Origin: Nocardioides acrostichi
Lineage (GTDB): Bacteria > Actinomycetota > Actinomycetes > Propionibacteriales > Nocardioidaceae
Length of the DNA: 64,000 nucleotides
Reading direction: 5' to 3'
Assembly: GCF_015319165.1 (NCBI RefSeq)
Contig: NZ_JADIVZ010000006.1
Coordinates: forward strand, 124,001-188,000
Position numbers and translations under genes: made by a program. Below are positions 26,811-35,295 of the stretch, one piece after another (positions within the stretch are counted from its first letter, which is position 1; each line of letters begins with the position of its first letter). The notes beneath the pieces were generated by a model that saw only the letters and a program-made list of their open reading frames with translations, was not told the DNA's origin and did no database searches.

Positions 26811-27167
26811 TCACAGGGGCAGGTACGGCGTGAGGTCCGTGCGCTCCCCCGAGGCCGCGACCCGATGGGCGGTCAGGGCGTCGGACCAGGTGAGGTCGCC
26901 GGCGGCGAGGGCGATCCACGTGACGGCGTCCGTCTCGATCACCGCAGGCGGGGTGCCGCGCGTGTGCCGGACGCCGGCGATGCACTGCACCGCCGCGTAG
27001 GGCGGTACTCGCACCTCCACGGAGTGCCCCGGCGCACGCTCCTCGAGGATCGCCAGGAAGTGCTTGACCAGGAGACGCAGGTCGGCGCGCTCGGCGGCGC
27101 CGCCGTGCACCGCCTCGAGCGCGGCCTCGACCTCGGACGGCGCCGCCCGGCGCAGGCGGGCGGGCAT
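26811..27167 (-). CDS. Sterol carrier family protein (SCP2-like)
   Basis: A 118-residue actinobacterial protein annotated in relatives as sterol carrier family protein. The conserved core RVPPYAAVQCIAGVRHTRG, then TDAVTWIALAAGDLTW and the end SGERTDLTPYLPL, is characteristic. The fold suggests lipid or hydrophobic ligand binding; no ligand is known. ATG at 27167 overlaps the stop of the winged-helix gene by one base (TGATG), so the two are translationally coupled. In relatives this family often sits near purF-purM, which here lie 8 kb away. Confidence 0.8.
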   Translation of the reverse strand: MPARLRRAAPSEVEAALEAVHGGAAERADLRLLVKHFLAILEERAPGHSVEVRVPPYAAVQCIAGVRHTRGTPPAVIETDAVTWIALAAGDLTWSDALTAHRVAASGERTDLTPYLPL

Positions 27168-27757
27168 CAGGCCTCGCCCCGCTCGGCCGCCTGCGGGGCC
27201 GGGTGCGGCATGAGCATGACGTGCGCCAGGTAGGTGCGGCGCTCGTCCGACGCCCCGTCGCCGGTGCCCTGGGTGCGGGCGACCCACTGGTCGAAGAGGG
27301 TGCTGAGCTGGTCGGTGAGCTCCCGGGCCTCCTCCTGCGTGAGGCGGACGGCGGTCACGATGGTCGAGCGGTGGGCCTCGTCGTCGCGGGGCACGGCGTA
27401 GGCCGCGTCGACGTACCCGTGCGCCTCGGCCGCCGCGGTGCTCATGTAGACCTGCACGGCCTCGCGGCCGCCGGGTTGGCCGGCCAGCGCCTTGCCGTTG
27501 ACCTCCAAGCCGTCGGCGTCGGCCCGCCAGACCCGGTCACGGCCGTCGCGGGCCAGCTCGGGGGCCTCCTCGACCAGGCCGTACTTGGCGAGCTGACGCA
27601 GGTGGAAGCTGGCCTGGTTGGCCGGGATGTCGAGGGCCGAGGCGACGTCGGCGGCCCGCATCGGGCCGGTCGCCCGGAGCTCGGTCAGCACGCGGTTGCG
27701 CACCGGGTGGGCGATCGCGCGCAGCACGGTGACATCGACGGGTCGGGACACGTGCAC
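27167..27757 (-). CDS. ArsR-like winged-helix regulator
   Basis: 196 residues. The N-terminal 90 are a winged helix of the ArsR/HTH_20 type: LRAIAHPVRNRVLTELRATG, then DIPANQASFHLRQLAKYGLVEE. The C-terminal half is helical, with no metal-binding cysteines, so a small-molecule or stress ligand is likelier. GTG at 27757 is used; a second GTG at 27751 is equally possible. It is divergent from an MFS exporter across 99 bases containing a 14-bp iteron array, the common arrangement for a repressor controlling an efflux pump. Confidence 0.85.
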   Translation of the reverse strand: MHVSRPVDVTVLRAIAHPVRNRVLTELRATGPMRAADVASALDIPANQASFHLRQLAKYGLVEEAPELARDGRDRVWRADADGLEVNGKALAGQPGGREAVQVYMSTAAAEAHGYVDAAYAVPRDDEAHRSTIVTAVRLTQEEARELTDQLSTLFDQWVARTQGTGDGASDERRTYLAHVMLMPHPAPQAAERGEA

Positions 27758-27793
27758 ACCGTATCGAGCCGGTCGCTCGACTCTCGGCCAGAA

Positions 27794-27849
27794 CTTCGCA
27801 CGTTTTATTGCGCACGCTTACTTGCGCACTGTGTGTTGCGCATCTATGG
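27794..27849. promoter_or_regulatory. 14-bp iteron array (TTGCGCA) before an MFS exporter
   Basis: TTGCGCA occurs at 27808, 27822 and 27836, exactly 14 bases apart, with a weaker copy CTTCGCA in the same phase at 27794. Each contains the palindrome TGCGCA. The array ends eight bases before the MFS start and probably covers its promoter; it is likely the operator of the divergent winged-helix regulator. Confidence 0.55.
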
Positions 27850-27856
27850 TCGCGAT

Positions 27857-29137
27857 ATGACCACCGCCGCGGCTCCCCTCCGCCGTCACCACGACTTCCG
27901 CCTCCTCTGGGTCGGCCAGACCCTCAGCGAGCTCGGCACGCACGTGAGCTCGTTCGTCTTCCCGCTCGTCACCTACGCCCTCACCGGCTCGACGTTCCTC
28001 GCCGGCTGCGTCGGCGCGGCCCACCTGCTCGGCCTGGTCGCGAGCTTGCTGCCGGCCGGCGTCCTCTCCGATCGCGTCGACGGCCGGCTGCTCATGCGCT
28101 CGGCCTCCGCCCTGGGCGCGCTCGGCTACGCGAGCCTCGGCCTGGCCGCCTGGTGGGGTCACCTCACGCTGACGCACCTGCTGGTCGTGGCGCTGGCCGG
28201 CGGGGTCGCCGCAGGCATCTTCATGCCGACCGAGACCGTCGCCGTGCGGCGGGTCGTCGAGCGCGATCAGCTGCCCGCGGCGCTGAGCCTGAACGCCGGG
28301 CGCCAGTACGCGGCGTCCATCGTCGGCGGGCCGCTGGGCGGCGCGCTCTACGGGCTGGCCCGCTGGCTCCCCTTCGCGGCGGACGCCGTGAGCTATGCGG
28401 TCTCCTGGCTGCTCCTGGGGCGCCTGCGGGCCGACCTGCGCCCCGAGTCCACCGGGGAGCCGCGCGCCTCGATCCGACGCGAGCTGCGCACAGGATTGGG
28501 CTACGTCGCCGCACACCCCCTCTTCCGCACCCTCGCCGGATGGGCCTTTCTCGCCAACCTGTCGATGAACGCCCTGTTCACGGTGGCCGTGCTGCGGCTC
28601 GTCGCCGACGGCGTCGACCCGCTGCACCTCGGTCTCGTCGAGACCGCCGCGGGAGTCGCGGGCGTGCTCGGCGCGATCGTGGCCCCGTGGCTGATCGAGC
28701 GCCTGCCCACCGGCTGGCTGACCATCGCGGTCGCGTGGAGCCCGCTACCGCTCGCACTGCCCATGGCCTGGTGGGGCCACCCGCTGGTCGTCGCGCTCGG
28801 CCTCGGCCTGGTCTCGGTGCTCAACCCCGCCGGCAACGCCGGGATGACCAGCTACCGGCTCACAGTCACTCCCGACGAGCTGGTCGGGCGGGTGCAGTCC
28901 TCCACCCAGTTCGTGGCGATGTGCTCGCTGCCACTCGCGCCCGTCACCGCCGGAACGCTGCTCGCGCTGCTGGGCGGGCAGGGCGCCATGCTGGCCGCCG
29001 GCCTGCTCTGCGCCGTCACCGCGCTCGTGCCGACGCTGTCGCGGGGGGTACGACGCGTGCCGCGGCCGGTCGTATGGCGAGAGGCCGTGGCCTCCCGCGA
29101 GGTCGACGACGGCCGCGTGCTCACGCCGTCGACCTGA
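27857..29137 (+). CDS. MFS exporter (EntS/MFS_3 type)
   Basis: 426 residues with about twelve hydrophobic segments. It starts RHHDFRLLWVGQTLSELGTHV, typical of the MFS_3 efflux group, and the cytoplasmic loop GVLSDRVDGRLLM is the motif-A equivalent. VLNPAGNAGMTSYRLTVTPDELVGRVQS fits the conserved segment of this group between the two six-helix halves and the C-terminus, here split by a loop. It probably exports a drug, siderophore or metabolite. ATG at 27857 lies just after the iteron array and is divergent from the winged-helix regulator. The stop is 12 bases from the convergent TetR gene. Confidence 0.88.
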   Translation: MTTAAAPLRRHHDFRLLWVGQTLSELGTHVSSFVFPLVTYALTGSTFLAGCVGAAHLLGLVASLLPAGVLSDRVDGRLLMRSASALGALGYASLGLAAWWGHLTLTHLLVVALAGGVAAGIFMPTETVAVRRVVERDQLPAALSLNAGRQYAASIVGGPLGGALYGLARWLPFAADAVSYAVSWLLLGRLRADLRPESTGEPRASIRRELRTGLGYVAAHPLFRTLAGWAFLANLSMNALFTVAVLRLVADGVDPLHLGLVETAAGVAGVLGAIVAPWLIERLPTGWLTIAVAWSPLPLALPMAWWGHPLVVALGLGLVSVLNPAGNAGMTSYRLTVTPDELVGRVQSSTQFVAMCSLPLAPVTAGTLLALLGGQGAMLAAGLLCAVTALVPTLSRGVRRVPRPVVWREAVASREVDDGRVLTPST

Positions 29138-29149
29138 GCACGTGGCGAC

Positions 29150-29785
29150 TCAGCGGGAGAGGTGCGGGCCGAGCAGGTCGCGCAGGAGGTCGAGGGCCTC
29201 GAGCGCACGCGCCCGGTCGCGGTGGATACCACCGACGGCTACCGCCCCCTCGAGCACGATGAGCACCTGCCCGGCCAGGCGCCGAGCCAGGGGGTCGCCG
29301 AGCCCGGCGTCGAGCAGGATCTGCCGCACGCCGCGCTGCACGTTGACCAGCGACTGCTGCACGGTGACGAGCACGGGGTCGTCGCCGTCGGCCAGCTCGG
29401 CCGCGGCATTGACGAGCGCACAGCCGCGGAAGTCGACGCCGTCCTGCTGGGCAGGCAGCCGGGCGTAGCCCCGTGCGTACGCAAGGACGCGCTCCAGCGG
29501 ATCCTCGCCGGCCTCCTCGAGCAGCTCGGCCAGTCGTCGCTGCCACCGCTCCTCGCGCGCGGCGAGGTAGGCCGACACCAGCCCCTCCTTGGAGCCGAAA
29601 TGGTTGTAGAGGGTGCGCTTGGAGACCGCCGCCTCCTCGGCCAGACCGTCGACCCCGGTGGCCGTGATGCCCTGGCGGTAGAAGCACCGCTCGGCCGCGG
29701 AGAGGATGCGCTCGCGCACCGTGCCCGGCTCGGCGAGGGCCTCGTCGCTCCGAGAACGGGGGGCGTCGGTGGTGGCGGCAGTCAT
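29150..29785 (-). CDS. TetR family regulator
   Basis: 211 residues. The N-terminal helix-turn-helix is clear: RERILSAAERCFYRQGITAT, GVDGLAEEAAVSKRTLYNHFGSK. The C-terminal ligand domain is helical (ALVNAAAELADGDDPVLVTV). ATG at 29785 is chosen; the frame continues upstream through the operator palindromes and cannot be coding there. Three copies of a palindromic site lie between this gene and a divergent 52-residue ORF, so it should repress itself and that ORF. Confidence 0.9.
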   Translation of the reverse strand: MTAATTDAPRSRSDEALAEPGTVRERILSAAERCFYRQGITATGVDGLAEEAAVSKRTLYNHFGSKEGLVSAYLAAREERWQRRLAELLEEAGEDPLERVLAYARGYARLPAQQDGVDFRGCALVNAAAELADGDDPVLVTVQQSLVNVQRGVRQILLDAGLGDPLARRLAGQVLIVLEGAVAVGGIHRDRARALEALDLLRDLLGPHLSR

Positions 29786-29798
29786 GCCCTCCACGGTA

Positions 29799-29874
29799 GT
29801 ACACCGATCGGTGTTGACCCAGGTGCACCGGTCTGTGTACCTTCGACCCCAGGAGAGTGCACCGATCGGTGTAC
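29799..29874. promoter_or_regulatory. Three TetR operator copies
   Basis: The palindrome ACACCGATCGGTGT at 29801-29814, a variant GCACCGGTCTGTGT at 29825-29838, and GTGCACCGATCGGTGTAC at 29857-29874. Centres are 24 and 34 bases apart. They fill the 108-base divergent region between the TetR gene and the 52-residue ORF and overlap both likely promoters. Confidence 0.75.
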
Positions 29875-29893
29875 CCAGGAGATGGGAGCCCAG

Positions 29894-30052
29894 ATGACAC
29901 ACCACGCCGCACCCCACCACCGCCTCGGCCGGGCCCTGCGCTCCTGGGCCGCCGCCGAGAGCCGACGCACCCCGCCGATGTCGCGGGCCGAGGCCTTCTC
30001 GATCGGCCTCGGCGCCCAGCCCTTCCCGAAGCGCGACCGCCGACGGTCCTGA
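29894..30052 (+). CDS. Small basic protein, 52 residues, under TetR control
   Basis: Not recognised. From ATG at 29894 (GGGAG six bases upstream) it reads MTHHAAPHHRLGRALRSWAA and ends GAQPFPKRDRRRS. It is rich in Arg and His, with one predicted amphipathic helix and no membrane segment. Third positions are nearly all G or C, as in real genes. An in-frame ATG at 29882 is possible, but its Shine-Dalgarno would be too close. It is the only gene on the right side of three TetR operators and is followed by 22-bp tandem repeats, so it is the obvious regulated target or the remnant of one. Confidence 0.6.
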   Translation: MTHHAAPHHRLGRALRSWAAAESRRTPPMSRAEAFSIGLGAQPFPKRDRRRS

Positions 30053-30078
30053 CCGTCGTTCGACGACCCTGCGCCGGG

Positions 30079-30166
30079 TCACCTGAAAACTCGCGCCGGG
30101 TCACCTGAAAACTCGCGCCGGGTCACCTGAAAACTCGCGCCGGGTCACCTGAAAACTCGCGCCGGG
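30079..30166 (+). repeat. 22-bp tandem repeat, four copies
   Basis: Four perfect units of 22 bases starting TCACCTGAAAACT and ending CGCGCCGGG, at 30079, 30101, 30123 and 30145, with a partial unit before the first. They lie between the 52-residue ORF and nei. There are no spacers, so this is not CRISPR. Confidence 0.9.
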
Positions 30167-30198
30167 TGGGTGGTGGGTGTGCTGGCTAGGGTCGGGGA

Positions 30199-31014
30199 GT
30201 GCCCGAGGGAGACAGCGTGTGGAAGGTGGCGCGCTCGCTGGAGAAGGTGATCGCGGGCCGTGAGGTCGTGCGCTCGGACTTCCGGGTGCCGCAGTTGGCC
30301 ACCCGGGATCTCTCCGGCCGCAGCGTGGTGGCGGTCGACACCCACGGCAAGCACCTGCTGACCCGATTCTCGGGCAACGCCACCTTGCACAGCCATCTGC
30401 TCATGGACGGTGAGTGGAAGACCACGCGCCCCGGCAAGCGGCTACCGCCGCACCTGCAGCGCATGGTGCGCGTGGTGATCGAGACGACCGGCGGGTCGGC
30501 GTGGGGGCTGCGGATGCACCAGCTCGAGCTCGTACCCACCGATCAGGAGCACCGCGTCGTAGGGCATCTCGGCCCCGACCCCCTGCGGTCGGACTGGGAT
30601 GCCCCCGAGGCGGTGCGGCGACTGCGGTCCGAGCCCTCCGTGCCGATCGTCAGCGCGCTGCTCGACCAGACCAAGATGGCCGGGCTGGGCAACCTGTGGG
30701 CCAACGAGCTCTGCTTCCTCGCCGGGGTCTCACCTTGGACGCCGGCCGGGGACGTCGACCTCGAGCGCCTCGTCGAGCGGGCGGCCACGATGCTGCACCA
30801 CTCCGCCACCGTGCCGGGCGCCTACCAGGCCACCACCGGCCTGGGCCGCCCTGGCCAGAGCCACTGGATCTACGGCCGGGTCACCGGCGGGTGCCGCCGC
30901 TGCAAGGGCCCGGTGCGCCGGGTCGACGAGGTGGCGAACGACCGCGCGAACCGCATCACCTACTGGTGTCCGCACTGCCAGCCCGGTCCGGGTCCGGAGG
31001 CCCGGCAGCGGTGA
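30199..31014 (+). CDS. nei: Endonuclease VIII-type DNA glycosylase (Fpg/Nei family)
   Basis: Removes oxidised bases from DNA and cleaves the abasic site. GTG at 30199 gives MPEGDS, so the catalytic Pro2 and Glu3 are in place. The helix-two-turn-helix region has MAGLGNLWANELCFLAGV, and the C-terminal zinc finger is CRRCKGP followed by YWCPHC. The length (271) fits actinobacterial Nei2-type proteins, which prefer oxidised pyrimidines. GGGGA directly precedes the start. The last 59 bases overlap the convergent NAD-binding-fold ORF. Confidence 0.93.
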   Translation: MPEGDSVWKVARSLEKVIAGREVVRSDFRVPQLATRDLSGRSVVAVDTHGKHLLTRFSGNATLHSHLLMDGEWKTTRPGKRLPPHLQRMVRVVIETTGGSAWGLRMHQLELVPTDQEHRVVGHLGPDPLRSDWDAPEAVRRLRSEPSVPIVSALLDQTKMAGLGNLWANELCFLAGVSPWTPAGDVDLERLVERAATMLHHSATVPGAYQATTGLGRPGQSHWIYGRVTGGCRRCKGPVRRVDEVANDRANRITYWCPHCQPGPGPEARQR

Positions 31015-31402
31015 CTCGCACTGCGACGCCCGCTCCCGCGCCTTCGACGCACGCGACCACCCGCGCCGGGTCGGAGCAGCTCACGGCGGTGCCGCAGCCG
31101 AGGTGACGGGCCAGGTCGGCGCTCGCCTCGGGGTCGCCGCCGGTCAGGACCAGCGCGTGCGCCCCGCCGAGATCCTCGACCCGCGCCGCGAGCAGCCGCC
31201 GGTCGCCGGGGTCGCCCGGGTCGGCCTGCCACGACCACGCGGCGACACGGGAGCGCCGCACCTCGGCCGCCGTCCGCTCGGCCGCCGCGGGGTCGGGGTC
31301 GACGCACAGCACACCGGCGCCGACCCGCCCGAGACGCACGGCCACCTCGCGGCCGGCGCCGCCGCCGGCCCCGGTCACCACGCAGGTGCGCCAGCGCAGC
31401 AC
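30956..31402 (-). CDS. Short NAD(P)-binding-fold protein (SDR-like, truncated)
   Basis: 148 residues. It begins VLRWRTCVVTGAGGGAGREV, whose TGxxxGxG is the dinucleotide loop of short-chain dehydrogenases, followed by a strand ending in Asp (VLCVDPDP). The catalytic YxxxK is absent and the chain is only 60 percent of the usual 250 residues, so it is either a degraded SDR or a non-catalytic Rossmann protein. GTG at 31402 starts six bases after the hydrolase stop. Its end runs 59 bases into the convergent nei gene. Third-position GC supports coding. Confidence 0.55.
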   Translation of the reverse strand: MLRWRTCVVTGAGGGAGREVAVRLGRVGAGVLCVDPDPAAAERTAAEVRRSRVAAWSWQADPGDPGDRRLLAARVEDLGGAHALVLTGGDPEASADLARHLGCGTAVSCSDPARVVACVEGAGAGVAVRVTAAGPPDPDRAGSADTSR

Positions 31403-31407
31403 GGGAC

Positions 31408-32262
31408 TCAGGTCCGCTGGGTGATCGTGTCGAGGTGTTCGAGCGTCGCCGACCATGCCTCGGAGTCGGGGTCGATGAGGGTGAAGTGGCCACCGCTCCT
31501 CACGGGGCGGAGCTCGGCCGTCGCGCCGGCACTGGTGGCGGCGTCGACGTAGGCCTGCGACTGGGCGAAGGGCACGACGTCGTCGTCCTGGGCGTGCACG
31601 CACCACACGGGCACCTCGAGCGGCACCATGCGGATCGGGTCGACGTCGGCGTCGCCCGGCCCCGGCTCGTGGCCGAGGAACGCGGCGACCGCTCCTCCGC
31701 CGAGGCTCGCCCCCGCCACGAGGTCGAGCACGCCGGCCTGCGACACGACGTGGGTCAGCACGCCGCCGGCACCCGCCCAGGTGACGAGATGCCCACCCGC
31801 GGAGTGCCCGATGCCGACCACCGGCACGCGCGACGGATCGGTCGGCAGGTCGCCGGCGCGGTGCAGGGCGGCGAGGTGGTCGAGGGCCGCGGCCACGTCG
31901 TCGAGGGTCTGCGGCACCCCACCGCCGGCGCCCTCGCCCGAGCCCACGCGCCGGTACTCGATCGCCCACGTGGCCCAGCCCTGCTCGACCAGGCTCGGCA
32001 CCAGCGGCTGGGCGTACTCGATGCCGTAGGCCGCCCGCCAGAACCCGCCGTGCACGACGACCGCGACGCCGCGCGGATCGCCGCCCGGCAGGCTCAGCTC
32101 ACCGTACTGGCTGGGATCCTCGCCGTAGACGAACCGCTTCGGGCCCGTGGCCTGCTGCGGCATGGGCGGAACCTCCTTCGGGCCGGCGCACCCGGCCAGC
32201 CACCACACGAACGGCCCCACGAGGGGCAGGGTCAGCAGGATACGACGGCGCACGGAGGTCAT
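31408..32262 (-). CDS. Alpha/beta hydrolase lipoprotein
   Basis: 284 residues, with a lipoprotein signal ending in the lipobox LAGC (about residue 25), so it is anchored outside the membrane. The hydrolase fold shows the oxyanion motif HGGFWRAAYG, the nucleophile elbow GHSAGGH, the Asp in HAQDDDVVP and the His in SGGHFTLID. This resembles the kynurenine-formamidase/BD-FAE esterase group, but the substrate is open. ATG at 32262. It is followed after six bases by the short Rossmann ORF. Confidence 0.88.
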   Translation of the reverse strand: MTSVRRRILLTLPLVGPFVWWLAGCAGPKEVPPMPQQATGPKRFVYGEDPSQYGELSLPGGDPRGVAVVVHGGFWRAAYGIEYAQPLVPSLVEQGWATWAIEYRRVGSGEGAGGGVPQTLDDVAAALDHLAALHRAGDLPTDPSRVPVVGIGHSAGGHLVTWAGAGGVLTHVVSQAGVLDLVAGASLGGGAVAAFLGHEPGPGDADVDPIRMVPLEVPVWCVHAQDDDVVPFAQSQAYVDAATSAGATAELRPVRSGGHFTLIDPDSEAWSATLEHLDTITQRT

Positions 32263-32362
32263 TCGGCGCGGCTGGCATCGTGGGTGGGTGGCGGTGCGTC
32301 ATCACCCGATGGCCCCGGCGGATTCGGTCGACAGCTCGCCGCCCGGGTCGGACCGGGGCCGC

Positions 32363-32785
32363 TCACGACCAGTCCCCCGCACGCCCCCGCTTCACCTCGC
32401 CACGCCGCTTCTTCGCGTCCAGTCGACGCCGCTGCGAGCCGCGGGTCGGCTTGGTCGGACGACGCTTGGCCGGCGGGGGCATCGCCCCCTGCCTTACCAG
32501 GTCGGCCAAACGCTCGCGGGCGGCTCGTCGGTTGTCGAGCTGGCTGCGGTGTTCCTGCGCGGTCACGGCGAGGACGCCGTCGACGAGGCGGTCGGCGTAC
32601 CGCTCGCGCACCCGGGTGCGGACGACGCCCGGCAACGACGACGCATCGACGTCCCACAACAGCTCGACCCGGCTGTCGGTGGTGTTGACGCCCTGACCTC
32701 CCGGCCCCGATGACCGCGAGAACCGTTCGACGAGCTCGGAGGCCGGGATCACCAGGGTGCGGGTGATGCGCAGGTCGTCGGCCAT
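32363..32785 (-). CDS. arfB: Ribosome-rescue peptidyl-tRNA hydrolase ArfB
   Basis: Releases stalled ribosomes by hydrolysing peptidyl-tRNA when no stop codon is available. 140 residues with the release-factor GGQ motif in SSGPGGQGVNTTDSRVEL and, at the C-terminus, the long basic tail (AKRRPTKPTRGSQRRR, then DAKKRRG) that enters the empty mRNA channel. There is no codon-recognition domain, which separates it from RF1 and RF2. ATG at 32785. A 129-bp palindromic repeat separates it from purL upstream. Confidence 0.93.
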   Translation of the reverse strand: MADDLRITRTLVIPASELVERFSRSSGPGGQGVNTTDSRVELLWDVDASSLPGVVRTRVRERYADRLVDGVLAVTAQEHRSQLDNRRAARERLADLVRQGAMPPPAKRRPTKPTRGSQRRRLDAKKRRGEVKRGRAGDWS

Positions 32786-32818
32786 CGGGCCATCATGCCG
32801 GGAACAGCCGGAGGCCCC

Positions 32819-32947
32819 GGTGGTTGAGCCGGGCGAGGCGCTAGCCGAGCCCCGTGTCGAAACCCGGTGAGCCGAAAGTCGGCGTTGCCTTCACAGTCTC
32901 CGGGTTTCGACGCGCTCGTCGCCAGTGCTCCTCACGGCTCAACCACC
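32819..32947. repeat. Isolated 129-bp palindromic repeat
   Basis: One full unit of the family seen at 14.2-14.9 kb: GGTGGTTGAGCC at the left, GGCTCAACCACC at the right, with inner arms GTGTCGAAACC and GGTTTCGACGC. It has diverged at several positions from the other copies and lies between the purL stop and the arfB start. Confidence 0.9.
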
Positions 32948-32960
32948 GGCGGGGGCGAAC

Positions 32961-35252
32961 TCAGGCCAGAGCGGCGGGCAGCGTGGCCGTCCACGCGGAC
33001 CGCACCTCGAGCAGGGCGAGGGTGAAGAGGTCGTCGACCTCGATGGCGCCGCCGCCGGTCGTGCCGATCGTGGTGACGGGCACCCCGTGGCGCCCGGCCA
33101 GCGAGGCGAATCGCGTGAGCTGGCCGTCGGGCACGGTGACGAGCACGCGGCCGGTGGACTCGGAGAACAGCGCGACGAACGGGTCGTCGTGCACGTCGGC
33201 CAGGGACACCTTCGCGCCGACCATGCCGGGCAGTGACGCCTCGACGAGGGCCTGGGCCAGACCGCCGTCGGAGAGGTCGTGAGCGCTGGAGAGCAGCCCC
33301 ACGGACTCCCGCAGCAGCTCGGCCAGCGCCCTCTCGCCCTCGAGCGAGACCGCCGGCGGGCGACCGCCGAGGTGGCCGTGCACCACGTGCGCCCACTCCG
33401 AGCCCGAGAGCTCCTCGCGGGTCTCGCCGAGCAGCAGCACCCGATGTGCCGCCTCGGTGAAGGCGGACGGCGTGCGCCGCGTGACGTCGTCGATCACGCC
33501 CAGCACCGCGACCACCGGCGTGGGCAGGATCGCGGTCTCGCCGGTCTGGTTGTAGAGGCTCACGTTGCCGCCGGTGACGGGGATGCCGAGCTCGGCGCAG
33601 CCGTCCTTGAGACCTCGGCAGGCTTCGGCGAACTGCCACATGACGGCTGGATCCTCCGGCGAGCCGAAGTTGAGGCAGTCGGAGACGGCGAGCGGGCGGG
33701 CGCCACCGGTGGCGACGTTGCGGTAGCTCTCGGCCAACGCCAGCTGCGCGCCGGTGTACGGGTCGAGACGCGCGAACCGGCCGTTGCAGTCGGTGGCCAC
33801 CGAGACGCCGAGGTTGGTCTGCTCGTCGATGCGGATCATGCCGGAGTCGGCCGGCTGGGCGAGCACGGTGTTGCCGCGCACGTAGCGGTCGTACTGGTCG
33901 GTGATCCAGGACTTGTCGCACAGGTTCGGTGAGGCCGCGAGCCGCAGCACGGTGGAGCGCAGGTCGGCGCCGGACGACGGCCGCGGCAGCGCCTCCGCCC
34001 CGTCGGCCTGGAGCACGTCCATCGAGTCGGGCCGGGCGAAGGGCCGCTGATAGGTCGGGCCGTCGTGCGCCACCGAGCGCGGCGGCACGTCGACGACGCG
34101 CTCGCCGTGCCAGTCGATGTGCAGCCGACCGGTGTCGGTGACCTCGCCGACCACGACCGCCTCGACGTCCCACTTGGCGCAGATGGCGAGGAACGCCTCG
34201 ACGTCGTCGGGCTCGACGACCGCCATCATGCGCTCCTGGCTCTCGCTCATGAGGATCTCCTCGGGAGCGAGCGTGGAGTCGCGCAGCGGCACCCGGTCGA
34301 GCTCGACGTGCATGCCACCGTCACCGGCCGAGGCGAGCTCGGACGTGGCGCACGAGAGGCCCGCACCACCGAGGTCTTGGATGCCGGCGACCAGGCCGGC
34401 GGCGAAGATCTCGAGCGTGCACTCGATGAGCAGCTTCTCCATGAAGGGGTCGCCCACCTGGACGCTGGGCCGCTTGGCCGGGCCCTCTGCGTCGAAGGTC
34501 TCCGAGGCGAGCACCGAGACACCGCCGATGCCGTCGCCGCCGGTGCGAGCGCCGTAGAGGATCACCTGGTTGCCCACGCCGCTGGCCTTGGCCAGGTGCA
34601 GATCCTCGTGACGCAGCACGCCCACGCACAGCGCGTTGACCAGCGGATTGCCGAGGTAGGTGGAGTCGAAGACGGCCTCGCCACCGATGTTGGGCAGGCC
34701 GAGGCAGTTGCCGTAGCCGCCGACGCCGGCCACGATGCCCGGCAACACCCGGTGGGTGTCGGGCGCGTCGAGCGGACCGAACCGCAGCGGGTCCATCACG
34801 GCCACGGGGCGCGCGCCCATCGCGAGGATGTCGCGCACGATGCCACCGACACCGGTCGCGGCGCCCTGGTAGGGCTCCACGTAGCTCGGGTGGTTGTGCG
34901 ACTCGACCTTGAAGGTCACCGCGTAGCCCTGGCCGACGTCGATGACGCCGGCGTTCTCGCCGATGCCGGCGAGCATCGTGCCGACCGGGGTCTCCTGCGG
35001 CAGCTCGCCGAACTGGCGCAGGTGCACCTTAGAGGACTTGTAGGAGCAGTGCTCGCTCCACATCACCGAGTACATCGCGAGCTCGGACGACGTGGGCCGG
35101 CGGCCGAGGATCTCGCGGATGCGTGCGTACTCGTCGGCCTTGAGACCCAGATCTGCCCACGGCTGGTCGCGCCCGGGGTCGGTGGCGGCCAGCGCCACGG
35201 TGTCCAGGCTGGAGGACTTGCCGGACGAGGTCTTCGCGGGAGCGTCTGCCAC
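32961..35252 (-). CDS. purL: Phosphoribosylformylglycinamidine synthase subunit PurL
   Basis: Fourth step of purine synthesis: FGAR + ATP + ammonia to FGAM. 763 residues is the small-PurL form, which needs PurQ for glutaminase and PurS as linker; both are encoded at 53.0-53.9 kb. Visible motifs include [42 protein letters not shown] and LGDNVS-type repeats in the two halves. GTG at 35252. No gene is in the 43 bases between it and the TetR gene upstream. Confidence 0.96.
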   Translation of the reverse strand: MADAPAKTSSGKSSSLDTVALAATDPGRDQPWADLGLKADEYARIREILGRRPTSSELAMYSVMWSEHCSYKSSKVHLRQFGELPQETPVGTMLAGIGENAGVIDVGQGYAVTFKVESHNHPSYVEPYQGAATGVGGIVRDILAMGARPVAVMDPLRFGPLDAPDTHRVLPGIVAGVGGYGNCLGLPNIGGEAVFDSTYLGNPLVNALCVGVLRHEDLHLAKASGVGNQVILYGARTGGDGIGGVSVLASETFDAEGPAKRPSVQVGDPFMEKLLIECTLEIFAAGLVAGIQDLGGAGLSCATSELASAGDGGMHVELDRVPLRDSTLAPEEILMSESQERMMAVVEPDDVEAFLAICAKWDVEAVVVGEVTDTGRLHIDWHGERVVDVPPRSVAHDGPTYQRPFARPDSMDVLQADGAEALPRPSSGADLRSTVLRLAASPNLCDKSWITDQYDRYVRGNTVLAQPADSGMIRIDEQTNLGVSVATDCNGRFARLDPYTGAQLALAESYRNVATGGARPLAVSDCLNFGSPEDPAVMWQFAEACRGLKDGCAELGIPVTGGNVSLYNQTGETAILPTPVVAVLGVIDDVTRRTPSAFTEAAHRVLLLGETREELSGSEWAHVVHGHLGGRPPAVSLEGERALAELLRESVGLLSSAHDLSDGGLAQALVEASLPGMVGAKVSLADVHDDPFVALFSESTGRVLVTVPDGQLTRFASLAGRHGVPVTTIGTTGGGAIEVDDLFTLALLEVRSAWTATLPAALA

Positions 35253-35295
35253 GCCCCCGATGCTATCGGGGCCGCAACGCGTGCCCGACCGGTGG

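Noticed and set aside
30079..30166. Possible CRISPR array
   Set aside because: The 22-bp units are directly adjacent with no spacers, and no cas genes are present.
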